From: Atopomonas sediminilitoris
Lineage (GTDB): Bacteria; Pseudomonadota; Gammaproteobacteria; Pseudomonadales; Pseudomonadaceae
Length of the DNA: 64,000 bases
Direction: 5' to 3'
Assembly: GCF_022601735.1 (NCBI RefSeq)
Contig: NZ_JAKUMM010000003.1
Coordinates: 186,001-250,000 of the forward strand
The notes below the pieces were generated by a model. That model was not told the origin of the DNA and did not search any database. It worked only from the letters and a program-made list of their open reading frames with translations. Numbering within the stretch: position 1 is the stretch's first letter; every line of letters starts with the position of its first letter. The translations under genes were made by a program, and so were the position numbers. Below, in pieces: positions 35,977 to 44,029 of the stretch.

Positions 35977-36683
35977 TGCGTGGCCTCGCTGGATGGCGTC
36001 TGATCCGCGTTTTGACTGGAATCTTGATTAGCCGCCTGCCCCGGCTCGGTTTGCGGTGGGCCATCGGGTAAGCGCCACTGGCGCAGTAACTCGCCGTAAT
36101 GCGGATGCTGCAAGGTCAGGCGCAACGCCTTGGGCAGTTTCGGTTCGGCTTCGGCACCGCCACTGCTGCGGGTATCGGCCAAGGGCCATTGGCTGTGCCA
36201 CTGCCCTTGCTCGTCCATCACTTGCAGCTGCCAACCTTGCTGTTGGCTCAGCACACTTTGTGGCTGGGCGAGCGAGTCCTGTGCTTGATCGAGCACCTGC
36301 CAATATTGCCGGGTGAGCTGATCATTTTGATACTGCCATCGCACCCGTTGTAGCTGGCTACGTGCGTGCGCCAGCGGATTACTCCAACCGGCGCGGGTGA
36401 ACTCTAAAATTTGCTGATTGCTGTCGCCTTGCAAGCTCAGCGCCGGCAGCTCATCACCGTACGCGCTGCGAATCGGGCGCGGGCGCAATTGCAGAATGTC
36501 GCGTTCGAAGACCTCCAACGCGCGCACCAACTCACGCAGGCGCAGCTCTTGGACTTTGATGCGCTGATCGCTTTGCAGCACCGTGTCGAGCATGCGGTAG
36601 GTGGCCAAGCCGACCAAGGCAAAGATGCTTATCGCAATCATCACCTCCAGCAAGGTAAAGCCAAGCTGCTGACGAACTCGCAT
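35973..36683 (-). CDS. gspJ: Type II secretion minor pseudopilin GspJ
   Basis: Minor pseudopilin of 236 residues (XcpW). Prepilin cleavage after RVRQQLG before FTLLEVMIAISIF, with Glu+5. The C-terminal 35 residues are Pro/Gln/Ser-rich and probably disordered. The ATG at 36683 overlaps the gspI stop (TGATG); a TTG one codon before it is in frame but unlikely. Confidence 0.9.
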   Translation of the reverse strand: MRVRQQLGFTLLEVMIAISIFALVGLATYRMLDTVLQSDQRIKVQELRLRELVRALEVFERDILQLRPRPIRSAYGDELPALSLQGDSNQQILEFTRAGWSNPLAHARSQLQRVRWQYQNDQLTRQYWQVLDQAQDSLAQPQSVLSQQQGWQLQVMDEQGQWHSQWPLADTRSSGGAEAEPKLPKALRLTLQHPHYGELLRQWRLPDGPPQTEPGQAANQDSSQNADQTPSSEATQ

Positions 36684-37066
36684 CAACTGCCGGCTCCGAC
36701 AAAACCTACCAAGCTGAGCACGGCGCGCTCTTCAAGCGGGCTGTTATCCGGCTGATCAGGCCGTGGCGCCACCCATACCGTCACGCGCAACATGCCGGGC
36801 TCGGTGGTAGTTTCGATCAGCTCTAAGCGCTGCCAGCGGCGACCGGCGTAATCGAGCTCGGTTTGCTCGCGCCCAGACTGCACCGTGCCTTGCCATTGCA
36901 GCTCTTGCAGCCGGTTATCCGCTATCCAACTGGCTAAGGTTTTGTCCTCTAAGCGCATGGCGTTGTTTACGCTGCGGCCACTGGCAACCAGAATTACTGC
37001 GGCCAAGGTCGCAAAGATCGCCAACGCCACAAGCACCTCCAGCAGGGTAAACCCGCGGGCGTTCAC
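36683..37066 (-). CDS. gspI: Type II secretion minor pseudopilin GspI
   Basis: Minor pseudopilin of 127 residues (XcpV). MNARG-FTLLEVLVALAIF gives a short prepilin leader and Glu+5. Forms the tip complex with GspJ and GspK. GTG start overlapping the gspH stop as GTGA. Confidence 0.9.
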   Translation of the reverse strand: MNARGFTLLEVLVALAIFATLAAVILVASGRSVNNAMRLEDKTLASWIADNRLQELQWQGTVQSGREQTELDYAGRRWQRLELIETTTEPGMLRVTVWVAPRPDQPDNSPLEERAVLSLVGFVGAGS

Positions 37067-37584
37067 TGCAGTTGCTCCAGCGCGGCCAAATTAAACCCAT
37101 CGCCGGCAATCAACCAACGGTTCGCTTGCTTGGGCACCGCCACGCTCAGGCGAAATGGGCTGAACTCACCGCTGGCCAAAAACAACAGTTGCGGCAATGG
37201 CGCGGCGGTGCTGGGGGCATCTTGTTCCTCTTCGCTGGGGCTGGCTAACGCCCACGGCTCACCTTGCAGCTCCAGACTAAAGCGCAACGGCTCGGCCAAG
37301 ACTAACGGAGCGAACTGCGGCACCGGCTGCCAACGCTGCTCATCGGCCTGCCACTGCCAGAGTGACAAGCGATTGGCCTCAACCTGCACGCCATAATCGA
37401 CCCCGGCCAACAATGCCTCATCCAGCAGCAGTTGCAGCAATTGCTGGCTGCGCTCGGCTTCCCGTGCGTATTGCCGCTCGGGGCTGACCAAGCCACTGGA
37501 AAAGCTCACCAAGCTGACCAGCGTGCCGATGATGACCAGCACCACCAACAGCTCGATCAGAGTGAAGCCGCGCATTGGCCGCAT
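37063..37584 (-). CDS. gspH: Type II secretion minor pseudopilin GspH
   Basis: Minor pseudopilin of 173 residues (XcpU). MRPMRG-FTLIELLVVLVIIG, then a beta-rich globular domain (VQVEANRLSLWQWQADEQRW). It links the tip complex to the GspG shaft. Starts 6 nt after gspG; ATG 37575 is an alternative start. Confidence 0.88.
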   Translation of the reverse strand: MRPMRGFTLIELLVVLVIIGTLVSLVSFSSGLVSPERQYAREAERSQQLLQLLLDEALLAGVDYGVQVEANRLSLWQWQADEQRWQPVPQFAPLVLAEPLRFSLELQGEPWALASPSEEEQDAPSTAAPLPQLLFLASGEFSPFRLSVAVPKQANRWLIAGDGFNLAALEQLQ

Positions 37585-37590
37585 GATGGT

Positions 37591-38016
37591 TTAGATATCC
37601 CAGCTGCCGATATCGGCATCAAGGTCGCTGCCGCCTTCTTTACCGTCAGCCCCTTGCGAATACAGATCAAAAGCGCCTTTGCTGCCCGGCTGCAGGTACA
37701 GGTAGGCATTGCCCCAAGGATCAACCGGCAGTTTTTTCAGGTAGCCGTCTTTATTCCAGTTTTTCGCTGCTGGGTTACCGGAAGGCTTGTTCACCAGCGC
37801 CTCGATCCCCTGCTGCGTACTGGGATAGCTGTGGTTGTCCAGCTTGTACATGTCCAACGCGGCGGAGATGGCTTTGATGTCGTTTTTAGCCACCGTCACC
37901 TTGGCCTGATCAGGGCGGCTCATCACCTGTGGCACCACCAGCGCGGCCAGAATACCCAGAATCACCACCACGACCATGATTTCAATCAGCGTAAAACCGC
38001 CTTGCTTACGTTGCAT
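37591..38016 (-). CDS. gspG: Type II secretion major pseudopilin GspG
   Basis: Major pseudopilin of 141 residues (XcpT) that polymerises into the pseudopilus pushing substrates through the secretin. MQRKQGG-FTLIEIMVVVVILGILAALVVP is the cleavage site and hydrophobic helix. DMYKLDNHSYPSTQQG and DPWGNAYLY are canonical. The acidic end (GSDLDADIGSWDI) fits the calcium-binding loop region. Confidence 0.96.
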   Translation of the reverse strand: MQRKQGGFTLIEIMVVVVILGILAALVVPQVMSRPDQAKVTVAKNDIKAISAALDMYKLDNHSYPSTQQGIEALVNKPSGNPAAKNWNKDGYLKKLPVDPWGNAYLYLQPGSKGAFDLYSQGADGKEGGSDLDADIGSWDI

Positions 38017-38019
38017 GCA

Positions 38020-39234
38020 CTACCCCACCAGTTGGTTAAGCGAAAGAATCGGTAACAGAATTGCCAGCACAATCACCAGCACCACCGCGCCCATAAACAC
38101 CAGCATGAACGGCTCAAATAGGCCGACCAGCAGGCCAATTTGGGCGGCCAAGTCGTTTTCTTGGGTGCGGGCGGCGCGCGCCAACATGTTATCTAACTCG
38201 CCAGAGCGCTCACCGCTGGCCAGCATATGTAACAGCATCGGCGGGAAATCACCGGTGGCCTCCAGAGCGCGCGTAAGACTGGAGCCTTCACGCACCTTTT
38301 GTGCGGCTTGCTCGACGCGGCCACGAATCGCCATATTGCCGATCACCGCCGCCGCAATGCCTAAGCCATCCACCAAGGGCACCCCGCTGCGGCTCAAAAT
38401 CGCCAAGGTGGAGGCAAAGCGTGCGGTGTGCGTCGCACGTGACAAGCGGCCAATCAGCGGCAGGCTGAGCAAGGCCTGATCCCACGTTAAGCGCAGCGCC
38501 GGCTGTTTAAGCAGCTGACGTAAGCCAATCAAGCCTGCGATGCTCAGCAGTACCACCAACCAGCCCCAACCTTTAACAAACTCGCTGCTGGCGATCAGCC
38601 CTTGCGTTAACGCCGGTAACGTTTGCCCGGTGTTGACGAACACCTTAACCACATCCGGCACCACGTAACCGAGCAAAAAGCCGACGATACCTAAGGAGGC
38701 CACCATCAAAATCACCGGATACATCAGCGCCAGCTGAATACGCTGGCGCGACTGGTAACGCTGCTCGGTGTAGTCGGCCAATTGTTCGAGCACCAAGCCC
38801 AAATGCCCCGAATGTTCACCGGCAGCCACCGTGGCGCGATACAAGTCGGGAAAGGCGCTGGGAAATTCTTTTAAGCTTGCGGCCAAGCTGTGCCCTTCTA
38901 GCACGCGGCCACGCACCGCCAGCAGCATACTTTTCACTTTGGCCGTGGTGGACTGCGCCGCCGCGGCGCGCAGCGCTTCTTCGATCGGTAACGCGGCTTG
39001 CACCAGCGTGGCCAACTGTCGCGTCAGCAGCGCCAAATCACGCGCTGATAGACCACGGACAAAACCTACACGCGGCGTGCCCGGCTGCGACTTGCTGCGC
39101 GCCGGCTGCACATCTAGTGGTGACAGTTTTTGCTCGCGCAATTGTTGCCGCGCTTGGCGGGCGCTATCGGCCTCCAGCACGCCTTTGCGCTGGCGGCCCG
39201 CGTTATCCAGGGCGAGGTATTCAAAGGCAGCCAT
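38020..39234 (-). CDS. gspF: Type II secretion polytopic platform protein GspF
   Basis: Inner-membrane protein of 404 residues (XcpS) at the base of the pseudopilus. Two T2SSF repeats: about 70-190 (FVRGLSARDLALLTRQLATLVQAALPIEEAL) and about 270-395 (ARFASTLAILSRSGVPLVDGL), with three hydrophobic helices. Starts 6 nt after the gspE stop, with its ribosome site inside gspE. Confidence 0.95.
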   Translation of the reverse strand: MAAFEYLALDNAGRQRKGVLEADSARQARQQLREQKLSPLDVQPARSKSQPGTPRVGFVRGLSARDLALLTRQLATLVQAALPIEEALRAAAAQSTTAKVKSMLLAVRGRVLEGHSLAASLKEFPSAFPDLYRATVAAGEHSGHLGLVLEQLADYTEQRYQSRQRIQLALMYPVILMVASLGIVGFLLGYVVPDVVKVFVNTGQTLPALTQGLIASSEFVKGWGWLVVLLSIAGLIGLRQLLKQPALRLTWDQALLSLPLIGRLSRATHTARFASTLAILSRSGVPLVDGLGIAAAVIGNMAIRGRVEQAAQKVREGSSLTRALEATGDFPPMLLHMLASGERSGELDNMLARAARTQENDLAAQIGLLVGLFEPFMLVFMGAVVLVIVLAILLPILSLNQLVG

Positions 39235-39240
39235 TAACGC

Positions 39241-40740
39241 TTACTCCTCGCGCGTCACACGCAGCACTTCTTCCAGCGTGGTGGCCCCTTCCAAAACTTT
39301 GCGCCGACCATCCTCACGAATGCTCGGGCCCAAGGTGCGGGCGTGGCGCAGCATGTCTTGCTCGCTGGCGTTGGCGTGGACTTGCGTGCGCAAGGTGTCG
39401 TCCAGCACCACCAGCTCGTAAATGCCGGTGCGCCCGCGATAACCCAGCTGGCGGCAGTCATCGCACCCACAAGCGCGGTACAAGGTCGGCGGGGTGCTGG
39501 CTGGCACATTAAGCACCGCGCACTCGGCCGCATCCGCTTGATAAGCTTGTTTGCAGCTCGGGCACAGCACGCGCACCAAGCGCTGAGCCAACACGCCAAG
39601 CAACGATGACGACAGCAGAAACGGCTCCACGCCCATATCCACCAAACGCGTCACCGCACCGATGGCGCTGTTGGTGTGCAAAGTCGACAGCACCAAGTGA
39701 CCGGTCAGCGAGGCTTGCACAGCGATTTCGGCGGTTTCTTTATCGCGAATCTCACCCACCATCACCACATCCGGGTCTTGCCGCAAAATGGCGCGCAGCC
39801 CACGGGCAAAGGTCATATCGACCTTACCGTTAACCTGTGTCTGGCCGATGCCTTCGAGGTGATATTCGATGGGATCCTCAACGGTGAGGATGTTACGGGT
39901 GTGGTCATTCAAGGTGACCAAACTGGCGTACAAGGTCGTGGTTTTACCCGAGCCGGTGGGGCCGGTGACCAGAATAATGCCGTGCGGTTTGGCGAGAATA
40001 TCTTGCATCAACGCACGGTCGCGGGCGCTCATCCCCAAGTGCGGCAGGCTCAGGCGTCCGGCCTGCTTATCCAACAAACGCAGCACCACGCGCTCACCGT
40101 GGTTGGACGGCAAGGTCGACACGCGGATATCCACCTCACGGCCGGCCAAGCGCAGCGAGATGCGACCATCCTGCGGCACACGCTTCTCGGCGATATCCAA
40201 ACGCGCCATCACCTTGATCCGCGAGACCAGCAAGGTCGCCAACTCGCGGCGCGGCTGCAATACCTCACGCAGAATGCCGTCGATGCGAAAGCGCACCACG
40301 AGGCGTTTCTCAAAGGTTTCGATATGGATATCCGAGGCGTTTTCTTTGATGGCCTCGCTCAGAATGGCATTGATCAGGCGAATGATCGGCGCGTCGTCTT
40401 CCTGCTCTAGCAGGTCTTCGGTTTGCTGCACTTGCTCGGCAAGGCTGGCCAAGTCGAGGTCAGCACCTAAGCCCTCAGCCACTTGCATGGCGCCGGAGGT
40501 GTCTTGTTGGTACACCGCGGCTAACTGTTGATCAAACGCGCTGGGATCGAGCAGTTGCCACGGCAGTGCCTGCCCAACCAAACGTTGGACTTCAGCCAAC
40601 ACGCTTAAACTGATGCCCGCTTTGTGGCAAATCTGTAACCGCCCTTGGTCAGTGCACAGCAACACGCCATGACGGCGCGCGAAGGCGTAGGGCAAACGGG
40701 TAGCGGCCAAGCTGGCTGCGGCGGGTGCGATAGCATTCAT
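39241..40740 (-). CDS. gspE: Type II secretion ATPase GspE
   Basis: Cytoplasmic hexameric ATPase of 499 residues (XcpR) that drives pseudopilus assembly. Walker [13 protein letters not shown], Asp box [18 protein letters not shown], Walker [17 protein letters not shown] and His box are intact. The tetracysteine zinc motif (CPSCKQAY then CGCDDC) lies near the C-terminus. First gene of the gspE-M operon, divergent from gspC-D. ATG 40740 is chosen; the TTG at 40746 is in frame two codons earlier. Confidence 0.95.
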   Translation of the reverse strand: MNAIAPAAASLAATRLPYAFARRHGVLLCTDQGRLQICHKAGISLSVLAEVQRLVGQALPWQLLDPSAFDQQLAAVYQQDTSGAMQVAEGLGADLDLASLAEQVQQTEDLLEQEDDAPIIRLINAILSEAIKENASDIHIETFEKRLVVRFRIDGILREVLQPRRELATLLVSRIKVMARLDIAEKRVPQDGRISLRLAGREVDIRVSTLPSNHGERVVLRLLDKQAGRLSLPHLGMSARDRALMQDILAKPHGIILVTGPTGSGKTTTLYASLVTLNDHTRNILTVEDPIEYHLEGIGQTQVNGKVDMTFARGLRAILRQDPDVVMVGEIRDKETAEIAVQASLTGHLVLSTLHTNSAIGAVTRLVDMGVEPFLLSSSLLGVLAQRLVRVLCPSCKQAYQADAAECAVLNVPASTPPTLYRACGCDDCRQLGYRGRTGIYELVVLDDTLRTQVHANASEQDMLRHARTLGPSIREDGRRKVLEGATTLEEVLRVTREE

Positions 40741-40930
40741 AGGCAAGGTGCAATCTTCTTAGGGCGCTTTTGCGCCGCTTATTATCGTGTCAGAACCAGT
40801 CTGTTACCGCGCACTAGAGCATATTTGCACCGCAGTGACCACCTCCCAAATGTGTGGCACTGCGCTATAGCGCGCTGCGATAGTCTTGTTATGATGCAGC
40901 CCTGCCCTGGTTGGCAACCCAATAATAAGA

Positions 40931-41608
40931 ATGATGGCCACGCGCCACGACCCACGGAGTTATCCCTTGACGAGCGACCACCTCGCCCGCCTTAAACAAC
41001 ATGCCCCAACCCTAGTAGCGATTACGCTGGTGGTGCTGTTGAGCCTGTCGTTAACCTGGCAAGCCATTGCGCTGATGAAAACTCTGCGGGCGCCCGTTAG
41101 CGCGCCGCAATTAAGCAGCGCCAGCCATGACAACGACCAACCCGCCTCGGTCGAGCTGAGCGAACTGTTTGGCGATGCGCCGGTGATCGCCAGCAGCGCC
41201 CCGGAAACCAATTTGCAGCTGACCCTCGAGGCCAGCTTTGTCCACCCCGACAGCAGCCGTTCGGCAGCGATTATTCGTGACCAACAGCGCAAAGCGCAGC
41301 GCTACGTGATCGACAGCGAGATCAGCGCCGGCGTGCGCTTGCTCGAAGTGCATCCCGATCACGTGGTACTCGGCCGCGGCGCCGCCCGCGAAAGTCTGTA
41401 CTACCCCGCCAGTCGTTTACGCAGTAGCGCCGATGCCATGCCCGCAGGCTCGGTGTACGAGCAAGCCGAAGTGGTCAACGACCTCGAACAATTGCAAGAC
41501 GAAAACTATCAATTGCTGCGTGAACGCATGGAAAGCCTGCGCCAAGAAATGAGCGCCGCCGGCATCTCTTCTGATAACTCACCTTCTGAGACCGAACCCA
41601 GCCCATGA
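40931..41608 (+). CDS. gspC: Type II secretion inner-membrane protein GspC
   Basis: Bitopic protein of up to 225 residues (XcpP) that links the platform to the secretin. Helix about 30-50, then a homology region about 75-155 (LTLEASFVHPDSSRSAAIIRD...VLGRGAARESLYYP). The C-terminal part is a predicted coiled coil (ENYQLLRERMESLRQEM), as in XcpP, instead of a PDZ domain. The start is uncertain: TTG at 40967 has a GGAG site 7 nt before it, while ATG 40931 has none. gspD starts within its stop. Confidence 0.88.
   Translation: MMATRHDPRSYPLTSDHLARLKQHAPTLVAITLVVLLSLSLTWQAIALMKTLRAPVSAPQLSSASHDNDQPASVELSELFGDAPVIASSAPETNLQLTLEASFVHPDSSRSAAIIRDQQRKAQRYVIDSEISAGVRLLEVHPDHVVLGRGAARESLYYPASRLRSSADAMPAGSVYEQAEVVNDLEQLQDENYQLLRERMESLRQEMSAAGISSDNSPSETEPSP
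40956..40959 (+). promoter_or_regulatory. GGAG ribosome site that may set the gspC start
   Basis: ACGGAG ends at 40959, 7 nt before the in-frame TTG at 40967. This would give a 213-residue GspC with a 14-residue cytoplasmic tail. It is the only good ribosome site near the 5' end of gspC. Confidence 0.45.
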
Positions 41609-43572
41609 GCCAGCCCGTTGCCCTTCGCCCGCTGCTAACGTCCCTCGCGCTGGCCGTCAGCCTCGCTCTAGCCCCTGTAGCCGTCAGCGTGGCCGCCACC
41701 AATAACAGTGGCATTCATAGCCAACGCCAAGCCAGCGGCGAAGAACGCTGGACGATCACCATGAAAGACGCCGACATCCGCGAGTTTGTCGAGCAAGTGG
41801 CGAGCATCACCGGCGAAACCTTTGTGATTGATCCACGGGTCAAAGGCCAAGTCTCGGTTATCTCCTCGACGCCACTGACCCTCAGCGAGGTCTATCAGCT
41901 ATTTTTATCGGTGATGAACACCCACGGCTTTACCGTGATCACGCAGGGTGAACAAGCGCGTGTGGTGCCCAGCAATGAAGCTAAAGCCGAAGGCAATCAA
42001 GGTCGCCCCGCACCCGATAACTTAGAAACGCGCCTCATCCAAGTGCAGCACAATGCCGCCGCCGAACTGATTCCGATTATTCGCCCGCTGGTGCCGCAGT
42101 ACGGACATTTAGCTGCGGTGGTCTCGGCCAATGCCATCATCATCAGCGACCGCCGCGCCAACATCGCACGCATTGAGCAGCTGATTCGCGAAGTTGACCA
42201 AAGCAACGCCCGCGATTACAGCGTGATCACCCTGCAGCATGCGTGGGTGATGGATGCTGCCGAAGTGTTGAATAACTCGCTTAACCGCGGCCAAGCCAAA
42301 GGCACCAGCAACGTGCAGGTGATTGCTGACAGCCGCACCAACCGTTTGATTCTGCTCGGTCCAGACCAAGCCCGCGCCAAGCTTGCGGCACTCGCCCGCT
42401 CACTAGACACCCCCAGCGCGCGGTCGGCCAACACCCGCGTGATTCGCTTGCGCCATAACGACGCCAAAGCTCTGGCAGAAACCTTGGGCGACATCACCGA
42501 ACAACTGAAACAAGGCTCTACCGAGGGCGGCACGCAGCAAAAACTGTTGATTCGTGCCGACGAAAGCCTCAATGCCCTGATCGTGCTGGCCGACCCTGAT
42601 TTGGTTGCTACCGTCGAAGACATCGTGCGCCAGCTGGATATTCCACGGGCGCAAGTGTTGGTGGAAGCGGCGATTGTCGAAGTGGCCGGCGACATCACCG
42701 ATGCTTTAGGGGTGCAGTGGGCGATTGATGCGCGCGGTGATACCGGCGGCGTCGCGGGCGTTAATTTCGGCAATACCGGCATTTCCGTCGGCACCGTGAT
42801 CTCAGCGATTGCCAACGACAAAATCCCGGATAACTTCAGCTTGCCCGACGGCGCCATCATTGGCGTGGGCACTGACAGCTTTGGCGCGCTGATCACCGCG
42901 CTATCAGCCAACAGCAAGAGCAACCTGCTGTCGACGCCGAGCATTTTGACCCTGGATAACCAAAAGGCCGAAATCTTAGTCGGACAAAACGTGCCGTTTC
43001 AGACCGGCTCATACACCACCGACGCGGCTGGCTCGAGCAATCCATTTACCACGATTGAGCGCAAAGATATCGGCGTCAATCTTAAGGTCACGCCACACCT
43101 GAACGAAGGCCAAACCTTGCGCCTTGAAGTGGAACAAGAAATCTCATCCATCGCCCCCAGCACCTCGCTCAGCTCGCAAGCGGTGGATTTAGTCACCAAC
43201 AAGCGCTCGATTAAAACCACGATTTTGGCCGAAGACGGTCAAGTGATTGTGCTCGGCGGCTTGATTCAAGACGATGTGGTCACGTCCGACTCTAAGGTGC
43301 CGCTGCTGGGCGATATCCCATGGCTGGGTCGGCTCTTCCGCTCTACCCGCGAGCAACACATCAAACGCAACTTGATGGTGTTTTTACGCCCCAGTTTAGT
43401 CCGCGATGCCGCCGGCCTAGCAGCGCTATCGGGCAAGAAGTACAGCGATATCCAAATCATCAACCAAAACAGCAACAGCGCGCAGCCGAGCATTTTGCCG
43501 CGCACGCCCAATCAACTGTTTGATGGCCGCAACAATGGCCCTGCAACGCTGGACTTAAGAACAGCGCCATAA
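41605..43572 (+). CDS. gspD: Type II secretion outer-membrane secretin GspD
   Basis: Outer-membrane channel of 655 residues (XcpQ). Signal peptide about 1-31 (LTSLALAVSLALAPVAVSVAA), N0 domain about 45-120 (ITMKDADIREFVEQVASITG), three KH-like N1-N3 domains about 130-360, secretin domain about 370-600 (LLSTPSILTLDNQKAEILVGQNVPF and VPLLGDIPWLGRLFRS). The last 55 residues may be the S-domain that binds the pilotin; no pilotin gene is seen. The gene overlaps gspC as ATGA and is followed 24 nt later by the MAPEG gene. Confidence 0.96.
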   Translation: MSQPVALRPLLTSLALAVSLALAPVAVSVAATNNSGIHSQRQASGEERWTITMKDADIREFVEQVASITGETFVIDPRVKGQVSVISSTPLTLSEVYQLFLSVMNTHGFTVITQGEQARVVPSNEAKAEGNQGRPAPDNLETRLIQVQHNAAAELIPIIRPLVPQYGHLAAVVSANAIIISDRRANIARIEQLIREVDQSNARDYSVITLQHAWVMDAAEVLNNSLNRGQAKGTSNVQVIADSRTNRLILLGPDQARAKLAALARSLDTPSARSANTRVIRLRHNDAKALAETLGDITEQLKQGSTEGGTQQKLLIRADESLNALIVLADPDLVATVEDIVRQLDIPRAQVLVEAAIVEVAGDITDALGVQWAIDARGDTGGVAGVNFGNTGISVGTVISAIANDKIPDNFSLPDGAIIGVGTDSFGALITALSANSKSNLLSTPSILTLDNQKAEILVGQNVPFQTGSYTTDAAGSSNPFTTIERKDIGVNLKVTPHLNEGQTLRLEVEQEISSIAPSTSLSSQAVDLVTNKRSIKTTILAEDGQVIVLGGLIQDDVVTSDSKVPLLGDIPWLGRLFRSTREQHIKRNLMVFLRPSLVRDAAGLAALSGKKYSDIQIINQNSNSAQPSILPRTPNQLFDGRNNGPATLDLRTAP

Positions 43573-43596
43573 ACTCCCCCACTGAGGCGTTAACGT

Positions 43597-44010
43597 ATGA
43601 GCAGTTCCATGGTGATGTTGCCGCTGTTAGCCCAAGCACTACTGACACTGGGCTTGTACCCGCTGCTGTTAAAACGCAAAAAGGCTGCGCGCGCCGCTGG
43701 CCTTGTAGACGAACAGCGCGCGCCGCTGGATGAAGCGGCTTGGCCAGACCCCGTGCGCCAAGTGAATAACTGCATCAACAACCAATTTGCCAGCCCAGTG
43801 CTGTTTTACGTGCTGGTACTGGCCCTGCATCAACTCGGCGCCGCCAATGGCTTTACCCTGCTCGTTGGCTGCGCTTACGTTGCCAGCCGCTATGTCCATG
43901 CGTGGGTGCATGTCGGCAGCAACTATGTGCCGCATCGGCGTAACTGCTTTGCCCTCGGCATTGCCTTGTTGTTGCTCTTAGCGGGGCAACTGGGGGTCAC
44001 ACTGCTGTAA
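43597..44010 (+). CDS. MAPEG-family membrane protein
   Basis: Inner-membrane protein of 137 residues with four predicted helices. Family signature RQVNNCINNQFASPVLFYVLVL and AYVASRYVHAWVHVGSN match bacterial MAPEG proteins, a superfamily of glutathione- and eicosanoid-related enzymes in eukaryotes. Bacterial members are mostly uncharacterised. The gene follows gspD by 24 nt on the same strand and may read through from gspC-D. It is convergent with the HD-GYP gene 19 nt away. Confidence 0.85.
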   Translation: MSSSMVMLPLLAQALLTLGLYPLLLKRKKAARAAGLVDEQRAPLDEAAWPDPVRQVNNCINNQFASPVLFYVLVLALHQLGAANGFTLLVGCAYVASRYVHAWVHVGSNYVPHRRNCFALGIALLLLLAGQLGVTLL

Positions 44011-44029
44011 CCCCGCCCCACTTACACGG

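Noticed and set aside
39676..40531. Overlapping plus-strand ORFs of 220-244 codons
   Set aside because: Antisense to gspE, whose motifs are all intact.
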